Assembly: GCF_014656135.1 (NCBI RefSeq)
Contig: NZ_BNBV01000005.1
Coordinates: 181,824 to 245,823, forward strand
DNA: 64,000 nucleotides
DNA from: Streptomyces thermodiastaticus
GTDB lineage: Bacteria; Actinomycetota; Actinomycetes; Streptomycetales; Streptomycetaceae
Direction of reading: 5' to 3'
The notes under the pieces are model-generated. The model saw only the letters and a program-made list of their open reading frames with translations, was not told the origin of the DNA and ran no database searches. Position 1 is the first letter of the stretch. The number at the start of each line of letters is the position of its first letter. Of this stretch, positions 43,689 to 51,743 are shown piece by piece. The translations under genes and the position numbers were made by a program.

Positions 43689-44453
43689 TCACCGCCGCCG
43701 GGGCGGTCTGCCGAAACCCGAGGCGAGCGGCATCCGCAGCCCGATCGGCGGCGGGGCGGCCAGCGCGTCCCGCACCGGGCGGGCGAACTCGTGCCCGAAC
43801 AGCGTGCCCCTGACGAAGTCCGCGGTCAGCGCGGTGACCTCGGCGCGGTACTGGCGCAGCCCGTGCCCGTCGGTGTGCACCTCGAACCGGCACACGTTCC
43901 GGTTGGCCTTCTTCGCCCGCGCCGCGAAGGAGAACGACAGCTCGGGATCGGTGCGCAGGTCTCGCGTGCCGTGCACGATCAGCACATACCGCCCGGTGAG
44001 CTGCTTCACCGGTTCCGGGCCGGCCGCGGTGTCGTCCTCGGGCAGCCACGGGGCGACGGCCACGACCGAGCGGACCGCCTCGTGCCCGCCCGCGCGCAGC
44101 GCCGCCCGGCCGCCCATGCCGTGCCCGGCCAGGCACACCGGCACGTCCCCGTAGCGCCGTACCGCCTCCTCCACCGCCCAGGCGGCGTCCCGGGCCGGGT
44201 CCGCCCGGTCGCCGTTCCAGCCGCGGCAGCGGTAATGCACCACGTGCACGGCCAGGCCGTCGGCGCGGCCGGCCAGCGCCAGCCGGCGTCCCAGCGTGTT
44301 CAGCAGGGCGGCCGCGCGCAGCGCGGAGGGTCTGCGGGCGGAGGCCTCCGGACCGCCGGGGAGCAGCAGCACCGCTCCGCGCACCACCGCCGGCCGCGGG
44401 CCGGCCGTCCTGCCCAGCCGGGCCGTGCGCCCGGGCGTCGCCAGCACAACCAT
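43689..44453 (-). CDS. Alpha/beta hydrolase-fold protein lacking the nucleophilic serine
   Basis: A 254-residue protein of the dienelactone-hydrolase/acyl-esterase type fold: GAVLLLPGGPEAS (oxyanion strand), LAVHVVHYRCRGWNGDRADPARDA, then VCLAGHGMGGRAAL where the GxSxG elbow reads GHGMG, so the Ser is Gly. The acid (VLIVHGTRDLRTDP) and His (EVHTDGHGLRQY) regions are retained. Catalysis by the normal mechanism is therefore unlikely. ATG 44453 is preferred over ATG 44489. It is divergent from add, separated by direct repeats. Confidence 0.78.
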   Translation of the reverse strand: MVVLATPGRTARLGRTAGPRPAVVRGAVLLLPGGPEASARRPSALRAAALLNTLGRRLALAGRADGLAVHVVHYRCRGWNGDRADPARDAAWAVEEAVRRYGDVPVCLAGHGMGGRAALRAGGHEAVRSVVAVAPWLPEDDTAAGPEPVKQLTGRYVLIVHGTRDLRTDPELSFSFAARAKKANRNVCRFEVHTDGHGLRQYRAEVTALTADFVRGTLFGHEFARPVRDALAAPPPIGLRMPLASGFGRPPRRR

Positions 44454-44510
44454 GACAGAACAGTGGCAGAAGCAGTGCGCTGTGCCCACCCGTCCGTGCG
44501 GTCACCGTTG

Positions 44511-44609
44511 CGTATCGACGGCCGCGTGCTCGGCGTGTGCGTGGCGCGTGCGTATCGACGGCCGCGTGTTCGGCGTGTGCGTATCGACGGTCGCGTGTAC
44601 GACGTGCCC
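44511..44609. repeat. Three tandem 30-bp repeats upstream of add
   Basis: The 30-mer that begins CGTATCGACGGCCGCGTG and ends GGCGTGTGC occurs at 44511-44540 and 44551-44580 (one difference), and a diverged third copy starts at 44580 (CGTATCGACGGTCGCGTG). They fill the divergent promoter region between the hydrolase-like gene and add. Confidence 0.85.
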
Positions 44610-44638
44610 CGCCGCCCGCGCGGACGTACAGTGCGGCG

Positions 44639-45799
44639 ATGACGAGCCAGACCGCCCCACCGGCAATCCCCGGCCCCGATCAGGTCCGCAGGGCGCCCAA
44701 GGTGCTGCTGCACGACCATCTCGACGGCGGGCTCCGTCCGGCCACCGTGGTCGACCTGGCCCGGGAGTGCGGCTACGCCCGCCTGCCCGCGACCGACCCG
44801 GACGAGCTCGCCCGGTGGTTCCGCGAGGCCGCCGACTCCGGCTCGCTGGAGCGCTACCTGGAGACCTTCTCCCACACCGTCGCCGTGATGCAGACCCGGC
44901 AGGCGCTGGTCCGGGTCGCCCGCGAGTGCGCCCTGGACCTCGCCGCGGACGGTGTCGTCTATGCCGAGGTGCGCTACGCCCCGGAGCAGCACCTGGAGGG
45001 AGGGCTGAGTCTCGAGGAGGTCGTCGAGGCCGTCGACCAGGGCTTCCGGGAGGGCGAACGGCTCGCGCGGGCCGAGGGCCGCCGCATCCGGATCGGCGCC
45101 CTGCTCACCGCGATGCGGCACGCCGCCCGCGCCCTGGAGATCGCCGAGCTCGCCAACGCCTACCGTGACGCGGGCGTCGTCGGTTTCGACATCGCGGGCG
45201 CGGAGGCCGGCCATCCGCCCACCCGGCATCTGGACGCCTTCGAGTACCTGAAGCGGGAGAACAACCACTTCACCATCCACGCCGGCGAGGCCTTCGGGCT
45301 GCCCTCCATCTGGCAGGCCCTGCAGTGGTGCGGCGCCGACCGGCTCGGACACGGGGTACGGATCATCGACGACATCCGGGTCCGCGAGGACGGCACGGTG
45401 GAGCTGGGGCGGCTCGCCTCCTACGTCCGGGACAAGCGCGTCCCGCTGGAGATGTGCCCCACCTCGAACCTGCAGACCGGCGCGGCCCCCTCGTACGCCG
45501 AGCACCCCATCGGGCTGCTGCGGCGGCTGCACTTCCGGGTCACCGTCAACACGGACAACCGGCTGATGTCCCACACCACCCTGAGCCGGGAATTCCAGCA
45601 CCTCGCCGGGGCATTCGGCTACACCCTCGACGACATGCAGTGGTTCACCGTCAATGCGATGAAGTCGGCCTTCATTCCTTTTGATGAACGGCTGGCGATG
45701 ATCAATGATGTGATCAAGCCCGGATATGCGGCGTTGAAATCCGAATGGCTGTTCCGTCAGACGACCGTGACCAGCACGTCTGTCGCGCCGGAGGACTGA
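44639..45799 (+). CDS. add: Adenosine deaminase
   Basis: A 386-residue TIM-barrel zinc enzyme converting adenosine/deoxyadenosine to inosine/deoxyinosine. Metal and catalytic residues: H25-D-H27 in [10 protein letters not shown]214 and E217 in IHAGE, and D306 in [14 protein letters not shown] is also conserved. The HDHLDG form is the streptomycete variant of the usual HVHLDG. ATG 44639 lies 6 bases after TACAGT, indicating a leaderless transcript. It links to PNP about 15 kb away, which would take its product. The repeats just upstream may be regulatory. Confidence 0.95.
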   Translation: MTSQTAPPAIPGPDQVRRAPKVLLHDHLDGGLRPATVVDLARECGYARLPATDPDELARWFREAADSGSLERYLETFSHTVAVMQTRQALVRVARECALDLAADGVVYAEVRYAPEQHLEGGLSLEEVVEAVDQGFREGERLARAEGRRIRIGALLTAMRHAARALEIAELANAYRDAGVVGFDIAGAEAGHPPTRHLDAFEYLKRENNHFTIHAGEAFGLPSIWQALQWCGADRLGHGVRIIDDIRVREDGTVELGRLASYVRDKRVPLEMCPTSNLQTGAAPSYAEHPIGLLRRLHFRVTVNTDNRLMSHTTLSREFQHLAGAFGYTLDDMQWFTVNAMKSAFIPFDERLAMINDVIKPGYAALKSEWLFRQTTVTSTSVAPED

Positions 45800-45927
45800 A
45801 CGGAGCACATCGGGGCGCGATACGCACCCCTCACGCCCCGGCATTTCGATGGTTGCGATCGGCGATGCGGCGTGTTTACGGTCATGGACCGCTCGTTCCC
45901 CCGCTCTCCATTCCAAGGACGCGTTTC

Positions 45928-46251
45928 ATGAAGCAGTCTGCCGCCAAGACCCTCGGTGTCGCCGCTCTCGGTGCCGCCTTCGCCGCGATCGGCGCGGGCG
46001 CCGCGAACGCCGCGCCGGCCCTGCCGGAGACCGGGCAGGTCGCGGACACCGTCGGCCAGGTGCTCCCCGCCGGGAACGTCACCAAGGCGCTGCCGGGAGC
46101 CGACCAGGCGCTGGCCCCGGTGGGGCCGACGGTCGACCGGACCCTCGACGCCACCCAGCCGGTCAAGCCGGTGACCGGCCTGCTCGGCGGACTGCCCGTC
46201 CAGGGCCTGCCCGCGAAGGGCCTGTCCGTCAACGGCCTGCCCGTGCGCTGA
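45928..46251 (+). CDS. Small secreted Ala/Pro-rich protein
   Basis: A 107-residue protein with a clear signal peptide (KQSAAKTLGVAALGAAFAAIGAGAANA, cleavage before APALP) and a mature part made of short repeated turns (TVGQVLPAGNVTKALPGADQALAPVG; GGLPVQGLPAKGLSVNGLPVR). ATG 45928 has AAGGA 9 bases upstream. It resembles a streptomycete group of secreted proteins of unknown function; a second member lies at 52517. LPETG just after the signal peptide is not a sortase signal because it is not C-terminal. Confidence 0.75.
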   Translation: MKQSAAKTLGVAALGAAFAAIGAGAANAAPALPETGQVADTVGQVLPAGNVTKALPGADQALAPVGPTVDRTLDATQPVKPVTGLLGGLPVQGLPAKGLSVNGLPVR

Positions 46252-46276
46252 CCTCCTCCTTCACCGCCCCCCGCAT

Positions 46277-46321
46277 GCCGCCGGGGCGCACCCCTCGGTC
46301 ACCGGGGTGCGCCCCGGCGGC
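46277..46321. terminator. Very strong bidirectional terminator
   Basis: GCCGCCGGGGCGCACCCC (46277-46294) pairs perfectly over 18 bp with 46304-46321 (GGGGTGCGCCCCGGCGGC), 9-base loop, between convergent genes. Confidence 0.85.
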
Positions 46322-46357
46322 GTTCGTCTGCGCACGGCGGCGGACGGCACCGAGCGG

Positions 46358-46564
46358 CTACCAGGCCGTACGCCGGGCGGCCTTGTCCTCGGAGGGCAGC
46401 AGGATCCACAGCGCCAGGTACACCACGAACTGCGGGCCCGGCAGCAGGCAGGACAGCAGGAAGATCACCCGCATCGTCGTCGCCGAGGTGTGGAAGCGCC
46501 GGGCCAGCGCGGCGCACACGCCACCGATCACACGGCCGTGGCTGGGGCGGGCAAGGGCGGTCAT
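46358..46564 (-). CDS. PspC domain protein
   Basis: A 68-residue membrane protein consisting of one PspC domain: SHGRVIGGVCAALARRFHTSATTMRVIFLLSCLLPGPQFVVYLALWILLP, with two hydrophobic segments. PspC-type proteins sense or stabilise envelope stress at the membrane. ATG 46564; ends in a basic tail. It stands alone with the strong terminator downstream, and the VanZ gene lies upstream on the same strand. Confidence 0.85.
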   Translation of the reverse strand: MTALARPSHGRVIGGVCAALARRFHTSATTMRVIFLLSCLLPGPQFVVYLALWILLPSEDKAARRTAW

Positions 46565-46624
46565 GGAGGCCTCCGTGGGCTGTCGTGCGGAGCCTGTCCG
46601 TCAGGGCCCCGTCCGTCTGCCACG

Positions 46625-47206
46625 TTACGGAGCGGAAGGAGGCGCGGCATCGCTCCACGGAGCGATGCCGACCCTGGGAATCGTCGGGGTGCGCCCCTGA
46701 GTCCTGTCCTGGCCGGACACCTCCGGCGAGCCGGTCCGCTCGGCCCTGCGGTGGAGCAGGAAGCGAGCCGCCGGCACCACCGCGAGATGGGCGACGGCCA
46801 CGCCCGCGGTGTTCAGCAGCAGCATGTCGACGTCCACCACCCGGCCGGGCACACCGGTCTGCAGCAGGGCGACTGCCACCGAGGCCAGGGCGCCGGCCGC
46901 GACCGTACGGGCCAGGGAGGCGACCGGCGAGACCCGCAGCCGGCCGTGCGCCAGTGGCAGCAGCACCCCCAGCGGGGCCAGCAGCCCCAGTCCCTCGGCC
47001 AGCGGCCGCAGCGCCCCCGGCCAGCCCAGGCGCAGGTCGGCGCGCACGGTGGCCAGGGGATGCAGATTGGGCGGAGTCACCCACGGGACGTCCCGTGGAC
47101 GCAGCATCAGCCAGGCGACGAGCGCCCCATGGAGGACGAGGAGAACGCCTCCCGTCGTACGGAGGCGGAAGGCGGTCCTGCCGCCGAGAGAGCCTTGACG
47201 CTGCAC
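46625..47206 (-). CDS. VanZ family membrane protein
   Basis: A 193-residue protein with about five hydrophobic segments (GGVLLVLHGALVAWLML, LGLLAPLGVLLPLA, VAAGALASVAVALLQ, DVDMLLLNTAGVAVAHLAV). VVDVDMLLLNTAG matches the conserved VanZ core (DxDDxxxNxxG). VanZ proteins are linked with teicoplanin resistance in enterococci, but streptomycete members have no known role. GTG 47206 is chosen as the first start giving the membrane core; longer frames upstream are not plausible. Confidence 0.75.
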   Translation of the reverse strand: MQRQGSLGGRTAFRLRTTGGVLLVLHGALVAWLMLRPRDVPWVTPPNLHPLATVRADLRLGWPGALRPLAEGLGLLAPLGVLLPLAHGRLRVSPVASLARTVAAGALASVAVALLQTGVPGRVVDVDMLLLNTAGVAVAHLAVVPAARFLLHRRAERTGSPEVSGQDRTQGRTPTIPRVGIAPWSDAAPPSAP

Positions 47207-47381
47207 GCCCCCCAAGACGCGTCCCCCAACTCGTTCGGTTCCGGCTGTCACCCGACCGGGGACCCCGCTGTGCTCCGCCTCGCCGGCTGCACACCCCGCG
47301 CGTACGCGGGGGCGGGCGCACCCCGGGCACACGCCCGTGCCGTCCATCGGTCCGCGCCTGCGCCGGGCACCCGCGGCCGGG

Positions 47382-48017
47382 TCAGCCGGAGGCGACCGGC
47401 GTGGACGGCGGCCTGGTGGTGCCGGGGCCGGAGCGGACCGCGTCGGTGCAGGTATAGCGGCGCAGCCCGCCGTCGTCGGGGCCGCCGAGCACGACCGAGC
47501 CGTCGCCCTCGGCGGCGGCCGAGTCCGACAGGGTGCACACCAGCTGCGCGAGGGCGGTGGTGCCGAGGCCGGACGGGGCGGTGCTCAGCCGCAGAGCGTC
47601 CTGCGGGTCGCCGGCGCGCGGACCCGAGGCCGTCAGACCGCGCGGCACGAGAGTGCGGTACCCCGCGGCCTTCTCCCCGGCCGACGGCTCCTCGGCCAGC
47701 TGGTCCAGCAGACCCTGGGCGATCGCCACCCGCCGGGCGTCGTCGTCCGTGCCGTCCGCCACGGTCACCACCCGGTCGACGGCGACCAGCGACGCGCCGC
47801 ACAGCAGGAACGCCTGCACCGGGAACCCGCGCGCACGCTGCCCGTCCGTGTCGGGCTGGGGCGGTGTGCAGGGCACCCGCGAGGGCGCGGCACCGAAGTC
47901 GGTGGGCACCTGAGTGGGCCGGATCCCGCACCCCGTGAGCACCAGTGCCAGGGCCGCGAGGGCCGGCAGCCGGCGGCGCGGCGACCCCGCGCGCCCCAGT
48001 CGCTCGCGTGACCTCAC
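47382..48017 (-). CDS. Lipoprotein encoded downstream of afsQ2
   Basis: A 211-residue putative lipoprotein: signal peptide RRRLPALAALALVLTGCG with lipobox LTGC, then a mature domain with several cysteines (VPCTPPQP, FLLCGASL, LVCTLSD, RYTCTD). GTG 48017 overlaps the afsQ2 stop as GTGA, so the three genes afsQ1-afsQ2-lipoprotein form one coupled operon. In S. coelicolor the equivalent gene lies in the same place; a sensory accessory role for the kinase is possible but unproven. Confidence 0.82.
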   Translation of the reverse strand: MRSRERLGRAGSPRRRLPALAALALVLTGCGIRPTQVPTDFGAAPSRVPCTPPQPDTDGQRARGFPVQAFLLCGASLVAVDRVVTVADGTDDDARRVAIAQGLLDQLAEEPSAGEKAAGYRTLVPRGLTASGPRAGDPQDALRLSTAPSGLGTTALAQLVCTLSDSAAAEGDGSVVLGGPDDGGLRRYTCTDAVRSGPGTTRPPSTPVASG

Positions 48018-49678
48018 CGCACCTCCTCCCGCACGCCGCCGTCCGTGCCGCCGTTCGTATCGCCGCCGTGGCCGGCTTCCCGGGCCGCGCCGTCGCCGTC
48101 GCCGTCCCGCCGGCCGGAGCCGCCGGCCTTGTCCTCCGCCTGGGCGGCGAGCGCGGAGGCGTCCCGCGGCAGCCGCAGGGTGAACACCGCGCCGCCCTCG
48201 GGGTGGTTGGCCGCGGTGATGTCGCCGCCGTGGATGTGGGCGTTGTTCAGGGCGATGGACAGGCCGAGGCCGCTGCCCTCCGACCGCGGCCGGGACGCGC
48301 TCGCCTTGTAGAAACGGTCGAAGACATGCGGCAGCACGTCCTCGGGGATGCCGGGACCGTGGTCGCGGACCTGGATGACGATCTCCTCCTCCGACTCGCG
48401 CACCGACACCCGCACCGGGGAGCCGCCGTGCTTGAGGGCGTTGCCGATCAGGTTGGCGAGGATGACGTCCAGGCGGCGCGGGTCGAGGCGGGCGTGGATG
48501 CCGCGCTCGGCGTCCAGCTCCACCGCGTCCAGCCAGGCACGGGCGTCGATGCAGGCGGTGATCTGGTCGGCGATGTCCACGTCGTCCAGGACGAGCCGGG
48601 CGGTGCCCGCGTCGAAACGGGTCACCTCCATCAGGTTCTCCACCAGGTCGTTCAGCCGCCGTGTCTCGCTGACCACCAGCCGGACCGCCGGTTCGATCAT
48701 CGGGTCGATGCCGCCGCCCTCGGAGTCCAGCTCCTCCTCCAGCACCTCGGTGACCGCGGTGATGGCCGTCAGCGGGGTGCGCAGCTCATGGCTCATGTCC
48801 GCCACGAAGCGGCGGGAGGCCTCGTCCCGGGCGGCCATGTCGGCGACCCGCTTCTCCAGCGCGGCCGCCGCGTTGTTGAACGTGCGCGCCAGATCGGCCA
48901 GTTCGTCGGTGCCGGAGACCCGCAGCCGGGTGTCGAGCCGGCCCTCGCCGAGACGGCGCGCCGCCGCCCCGAGCCGGTGCACCGGCCGCAGCACGGTCGT
49001 CGCCGCGGCCTGCGCCAGCAGCGCCGCACCGACCAGCGCCAGCGCCGTGGCGACCCCCAGCGACCAGGCCAGCGAGTTGAGGTCCTTGGCCTCCGGCTCC
49101 AGCGATTTGAGCATGTAGCCGGTCGGGCCGCCCCCGATCACCTTCGAGCCCGCCACCAGATACGGCGTGCCGTCGAGGCTGATGCGCTGCCAGTACAGGT
49201 GGTACGGCGCCTTGTTCGTCTCCGACAGCGGCTGGCGCCGGTCCACCGCGGCGCGCAGCGAGGCGGGCACGTCCCGCAGCGAGAAGCCGTCCGGCCCGCC
49301 GGAGGCGCCGTACACCGTCCGCCCGTCGGTGTCCTGTCCGACGAGCAGCACACCGAACCGCTGGCCGCTGCCCGCCATCTGGCCGGCGGTGTGCTGCAGG
49401 ACGTCCTGCGAGCAATGCTCCGGCAGGGCACCCGCCCGGTTGTGCATCTCCTGCCAGAAGTCCCGCAGCACCGCGTCCTGGGCACGGGTGAGCACGGCCT
49501 CCCGGTTGAGCCAGTAGGCGATCCCGGACGCCGACACCGCCGCCGTCAGCGCCACCAGCGCGAACACCACGACCAGCCGCAGCCGCAGACTGGTGAAGCG
49601 CAGACGCGACCACACTCTCCCGCGCCCCGCGGCCCAGCCGCGGAGCCGCCCTTGCTCTTCGGTCCGCTCTTCGGTCAC
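48014..49678 (-). CDS. afsQ2: Sensor histidine kinase AfsQ2
   Basis: A 554-residue membrane kinase. Layout: cytosolic N-terminus, TM1 (LRLVVVFALVALTAAVSASGIAYWL), an extracellular sensor domain of about 130 residues, TM2 (LGVATALALVGAALLAQAAATTVL), HAMP (RPVHRLGAAARRLGEGRLDTRL), then the phospho-acceptor box SHELRTPL, N box NLIGNALKHG, G boxes DHGPGIPED and GSGLGLSIA. The C-terminus has a Gly/Asp-rich tail. GTG 49678 overlaps the afsQ1 stop. With AfsQ1 it regulates antibiotic production and nitrogen metabolism in S. coelicolor under defined media. Confidence 0.93.
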   Translation of the reverse strand: MTEERTEEQGRLRGWAAGRGRVWSRLRFTSLRLRLVVVFALVALTAAVSASGIAYWLNREAVLTRAQDAVLRDFWQEMHNRAGALPEHCSQDVLQHTAGQMAGSGQRFGVLLVGQDTDGRTVYGASGGPDGFSLRDVPASLRAAVDRRQPLSETNKAPYHLYWQRISLDGTPYLVAGSKVIGGGPTGYMLKSLEPEAKDLNSLAWSLGVATALALVGAALLAQAAATTVLRPVHRLGAAARRLGEGRLDTRLRVSGTDELADLARTFNNAAAALEKRVADMAARDEASRRFVADMSHELRTPLTAITAVTEVLEEELDSEGGGIDPMIEPAVRLVVSETRRLNDLVENLMEVTRFDAGTARLVLDDVDIADQITACIDARAWLDAVELDAERGIHARLDPRRLDVILANLIGNALKHGGSPVRVSVRESEEEIVIQVRDHGPGIPEDVLPHVFDRFYKASASRPRSEGSGLGLSIALNNAHIHGGDITAANHPEGGAVFTLRLPRDASALAAQAEDKAGGSGRRDGDGDGAAREAGHGGDTNGGTDGGVREEVR

Positions 49679-50352
49679 TGAGGCGCGTCCAGGCGGTAAC
49701 CGACTCCACGCACGGTACGGATCAGGGTCGGGGACGACGGCACGTCCTCGACCTTGGCCCGCAGCCGCTGCACGCACGCGTCCACCAGCCGCGAGTCACC
49801 GAGATAGTCGTGCTCCCACACCAGCCGCAGCAGCTGCTGCCGCGACAGCGCCTGACCGGGCCGCCGGCTCAGCTCCAGCAGCAGCCGCAGCTCGGTCGGG
49901 GTGAGCTGCAACTCCTGCCCGTTCTTGGTCACGGTCATCGCGGCCCGGTCGATGACGATGTTGCCGAAGACCGCCGAGTCGCTCGTCTCCCGCTCACCGC
50001 GCCGCAGCACGGCCCGGATCCGGGCGTCCAGCACCCGTCCCTGCACCGGTTTGACGACGTAGTCGTCGGCACCGGACTCCAGGCCGACCACCACGTCGAT
50101 GTCGTCGCTGCGCGCGGTCAGCAGGATGATCGGCAGCTGGTCGGTGCGCCGGATGCGCCGGCACACCTCGAACCCGTCGATGCCGGGCAGCATGACGTCC
50201 AGCACGATCAGGTCCGGCCGCTGCTCGCGCAGCAGCTTCAGACCTTCCTCTCCACTGGCAGCGGTGGCCACCCGGTGTCCCTGGCGCGTCAGGGAGAGCT
50301 CCAGGGCCGTGCGGATGGCGTCGTCGTCCTCGATCAGCAACAGGGAAGGCAC
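49675..50352 (-). CDS. afsQ1: Response regulator AfsQ1 (OmpR family)
   Basis: A 225-residue DNA-binding response regulator. Receiver domain LLIEDDDAIRTALELS with phospho-acceptor D52 in LIVLDVMLPGIDG and switch residues in LLTARSDD and VVKPVQ; C-terminal winged helix with LTPTELRLLLELSRRPGQALSRQQLL and RTVRGVGYRL. Nearly the whole sequence agrees with my memory of S. coelicolor AfsQ1. GTG 50352 gives the known MPSLLLIEDD start; ATG 50370 is in frame upstream. It is divergent from sigQ, its known target. Confidence 0.95.
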   Translation of the reverse strand: MPSLLLIEDDDAIRTALELSLTRQGHRVATAASGEEGLKLLREQRPDLIVLDVMLPGIDGFEVCRRIRRTDQLPIILLTARSDDIDVVVGLESGADDYVVKPVQGRVLDARIRAVLRRGERETSDSAVFGNIVIDRAAMTVTKNGQELQLTPTELRLLLELSRRPGQALSRQQLLRLVWEHDYLGDSRLVDACVQRLRAKVEDVPSSPTLIRTVRGVGYRLDAPQ

Positions 50353-50423
50353 GGTCTCATTCTGGCCCATGGGTGTTCGGGGTTTCGACCCCCGTACGGC
50401 CGCAGGCCCGCCCCGCGGGGACA

Positions 50424-50466
50424 GTGTCCTGTGACATGTCCCGGTGTCCTGTGACACGTCTGTGAC
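50424..50466. promoter_or_regulatory. AfsQ1-binding region of the sigQ promoter
   Basis: Contains GTGAC-ACGTCT-GTGAC (50451-50466), an exact match to the GTnAC-n6-GTnAC AfsQ1 box known from S. coelicolor, about 92 bases upstream of the sigQ start. GTGTCCTGTGACA is also repeated at 50424-50436 and 50444-50456, 20 bases apart, i.e. two helical turns. Confidence 0.8.
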
Positions 50467-50557
50467 AGTCGGCGGACACGGCCATGAAGTCGCCACGGCA
50501 AGCTGTTCGGCACAGGCAAGCGGTCCGAACACCGAAGTCCACCGACGGGGGCGCGAG

Positions 50558-51340
50558 ATGAACACACTGCACGGCATCGGCACCAGCGCAGTGGTCACGC
50601 GTCTGCACGACGTGAACCGGGGTGCGGACAGGGCCGGCACGGAGGGGGCCGTCTCCCGTGCGGGCACGTGCGAGCGCGGAGGAGTGCGGACGTGCGCTCA
50701 CGGCTCCGGCCGTCAGCACACCCCGTACATGACGGTGCTGGAGGCGCGTCCGGGGGGCCGCGGGGACACCCGCGGGCAGGACGCGTCCGCGAAGGCGCCC
50801 GCGGAGCGCCGCTCCCTGACCGAGGCGGAGTTCACCGCCTACGTCCAGGAGCGCCGCGCCTCCCTGTACGCCACCGCCTACCACCTGACCGGCGACCGGT
50901 TCGAGGCCGAGGACCTGCTGCAGAGCGCGCTGTTCTCGACCTACCGGGCCTGGGACCGGATCAGCGACAAGGCGGCGGTCGGCGGATACCTCCGCCGCAC
51001 CATGACCAACCTGCACATCAGCGCCTGGCGCCGCCGCAAGCTGACCGAGTACCCGACCGAGGAGCTGCCGGAGACGCCCGGTGACACGGACGCGATGCGC
51101 GGCACCGAGCTGCGCGCCGTGCTGTGGCAGGCGCTGGCCCGGCTGCCCGAACTCCAGCGCACCATGCTGGTCCTGCGCTACTACGAGGGCCGCACGGACC
51201 CGGAGATCGCGGACATCCTCGGCATCAGCGTCGGCACCGTGAAGTCGAGCATCTGGCGTTCGCTGCGCCGGCTCCGCGACGACGAGGTGCTCAGCTTCGG
51301 CCGCAGCCGCAAGGAGTCCTTCGGCGAGCTGGTCGCCTGA
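50558..51340 (+). CDS. sigQ: RNA polymerase sigma factor SigQ
   Basis: A 260-residue SigE-like ECF sigma factor (SigE family, TIGR02983-type). After a variable 85-residue N-terminus come region 2 (EFTAYVQERRASLYATAYHLTGDRFEAEDLLQSALFSTYRAWDRI) and region 4 (LARLPELQRTMLVLRYYEGRTDPEIADILGISVGTVKSSIWRSLRRLR). ATG 50558 begins MNTLHGIGTSAVVTRLHDV as in S. coelicolor SigQ. It is divergent from afsQ1 and carries an AfsQ1 box, so it is an AfsQ1 target; SigQ antagonises AfsQ1 in antibiotic regulation. Confidence 0.93.
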   Translation: MNTLHGIGTSAVVTRLHDVNRGADRAGTEGAVSRAGTCERGGVRTCAHGSGRQHTPYMTVLEARPGGRGDTRGQDASAKAPAERRSLTEAEFTAYVQERRASLYATAYHLTGDRFEAEDLLQSALFSTYRAWDRISDKAAVGGYLRRTMTNLHISAWRRRKLTEYPTEELPETPGDTDAMRGTELRAVLWQALARLPELQRTMLVLRYYEGRTDPEIADILGISVGTVKSSIWRSLRRLRDDEVLSFGRSRKESFGELVA

Positions 51341-51354
51341 ACCGGCTCACCGCG

Positions 51355-51608
51355 GGCAGGGGGAAACACACGGGGGAGACACGGGGGAAAAGGAACAGGG
51401 GGAACACGGGAGAGAAAAGGGAACAGGAGACGCGGGGGACCCTTGGGAACGTGGGGGTGAACACAGCCCGAGGGGGACACAGGGGAACAACGGGGGAGAA
51501 CAGGGGGAAACGGGGGATCCACGGGGGAACAACGGGGAATCCATGGGGGGCCATGGGGGATCCACGGGGGAGCGCCGCACGGACGTGGGGGGACGTGAGG
51601 CGCGACAC
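51355..51608 (+). repeat. Degenerate G4-5 tandem array
   Basis: More than 20 runs of four to seven G spaced 5-12 bases apart, with repeated units such as ACGGGGGA, ACAGGGGGA and GGGGGATCCACGGGGGA. High potential for G-quadruplex in the plus-strand DNA or in the sigQ mRNA tail. Confidence 0.8.
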
Positions 51609-51609
51609 G

Positions 51610-51650
51610 AAGCGGGGCTGGAGGGCCGGGGGGTCCGTCCAGCCCCGCTT
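51610..51650 (+). terminator. sigQ terminator
   Basis: AAGCGGGGCTGGA (51610-51622) pairs with TCCAGCCCCGCTT (51638-51650), 13-bp stem, loop 15, followed by T and C residues. Confidence 0.8.
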
Positions 51651-51743
51651 TCGTCATGAGCGCTCGGACGTCGCCGGGGTGCCCCGGCACGCACCGCGGC
51701 GGCCGCCGCTCGCCGGGCCGGTCCGCGCGGCCCGGACGACGTC

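Larger units (their letters stand above)
51341..51743. other. Purine-rich G-tract array downstream of sigQ
   Basis: 403 bases without a supported gene. From about 51355 to 51610 the plus strand is almost entirely A/G with many GGGG/GGGGG tracts separated by AACA, GAACA, AAAC or ATCCAC, unlike anything else in the window. A terminator (51610-51650) closes the array. The remaining 90 bases run to the convergent kinase-like gene and include a short GCCGGGG/CCCCGGC hairpin at 51673-51688. Confidence 0.75.

Noticed and set aside
44511..44609. A CRISPR-like array
   Set aside because: Only three degenerate copies, spacers of 10 and 0 bases, and no cas genes nearby.
46010..46040. LPETG in the small secreted protein as a sortase signal
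   Set aside because: It lies just after the signal peptide, not at the C-terminus followed by a hydrophobic helix and basic tail.
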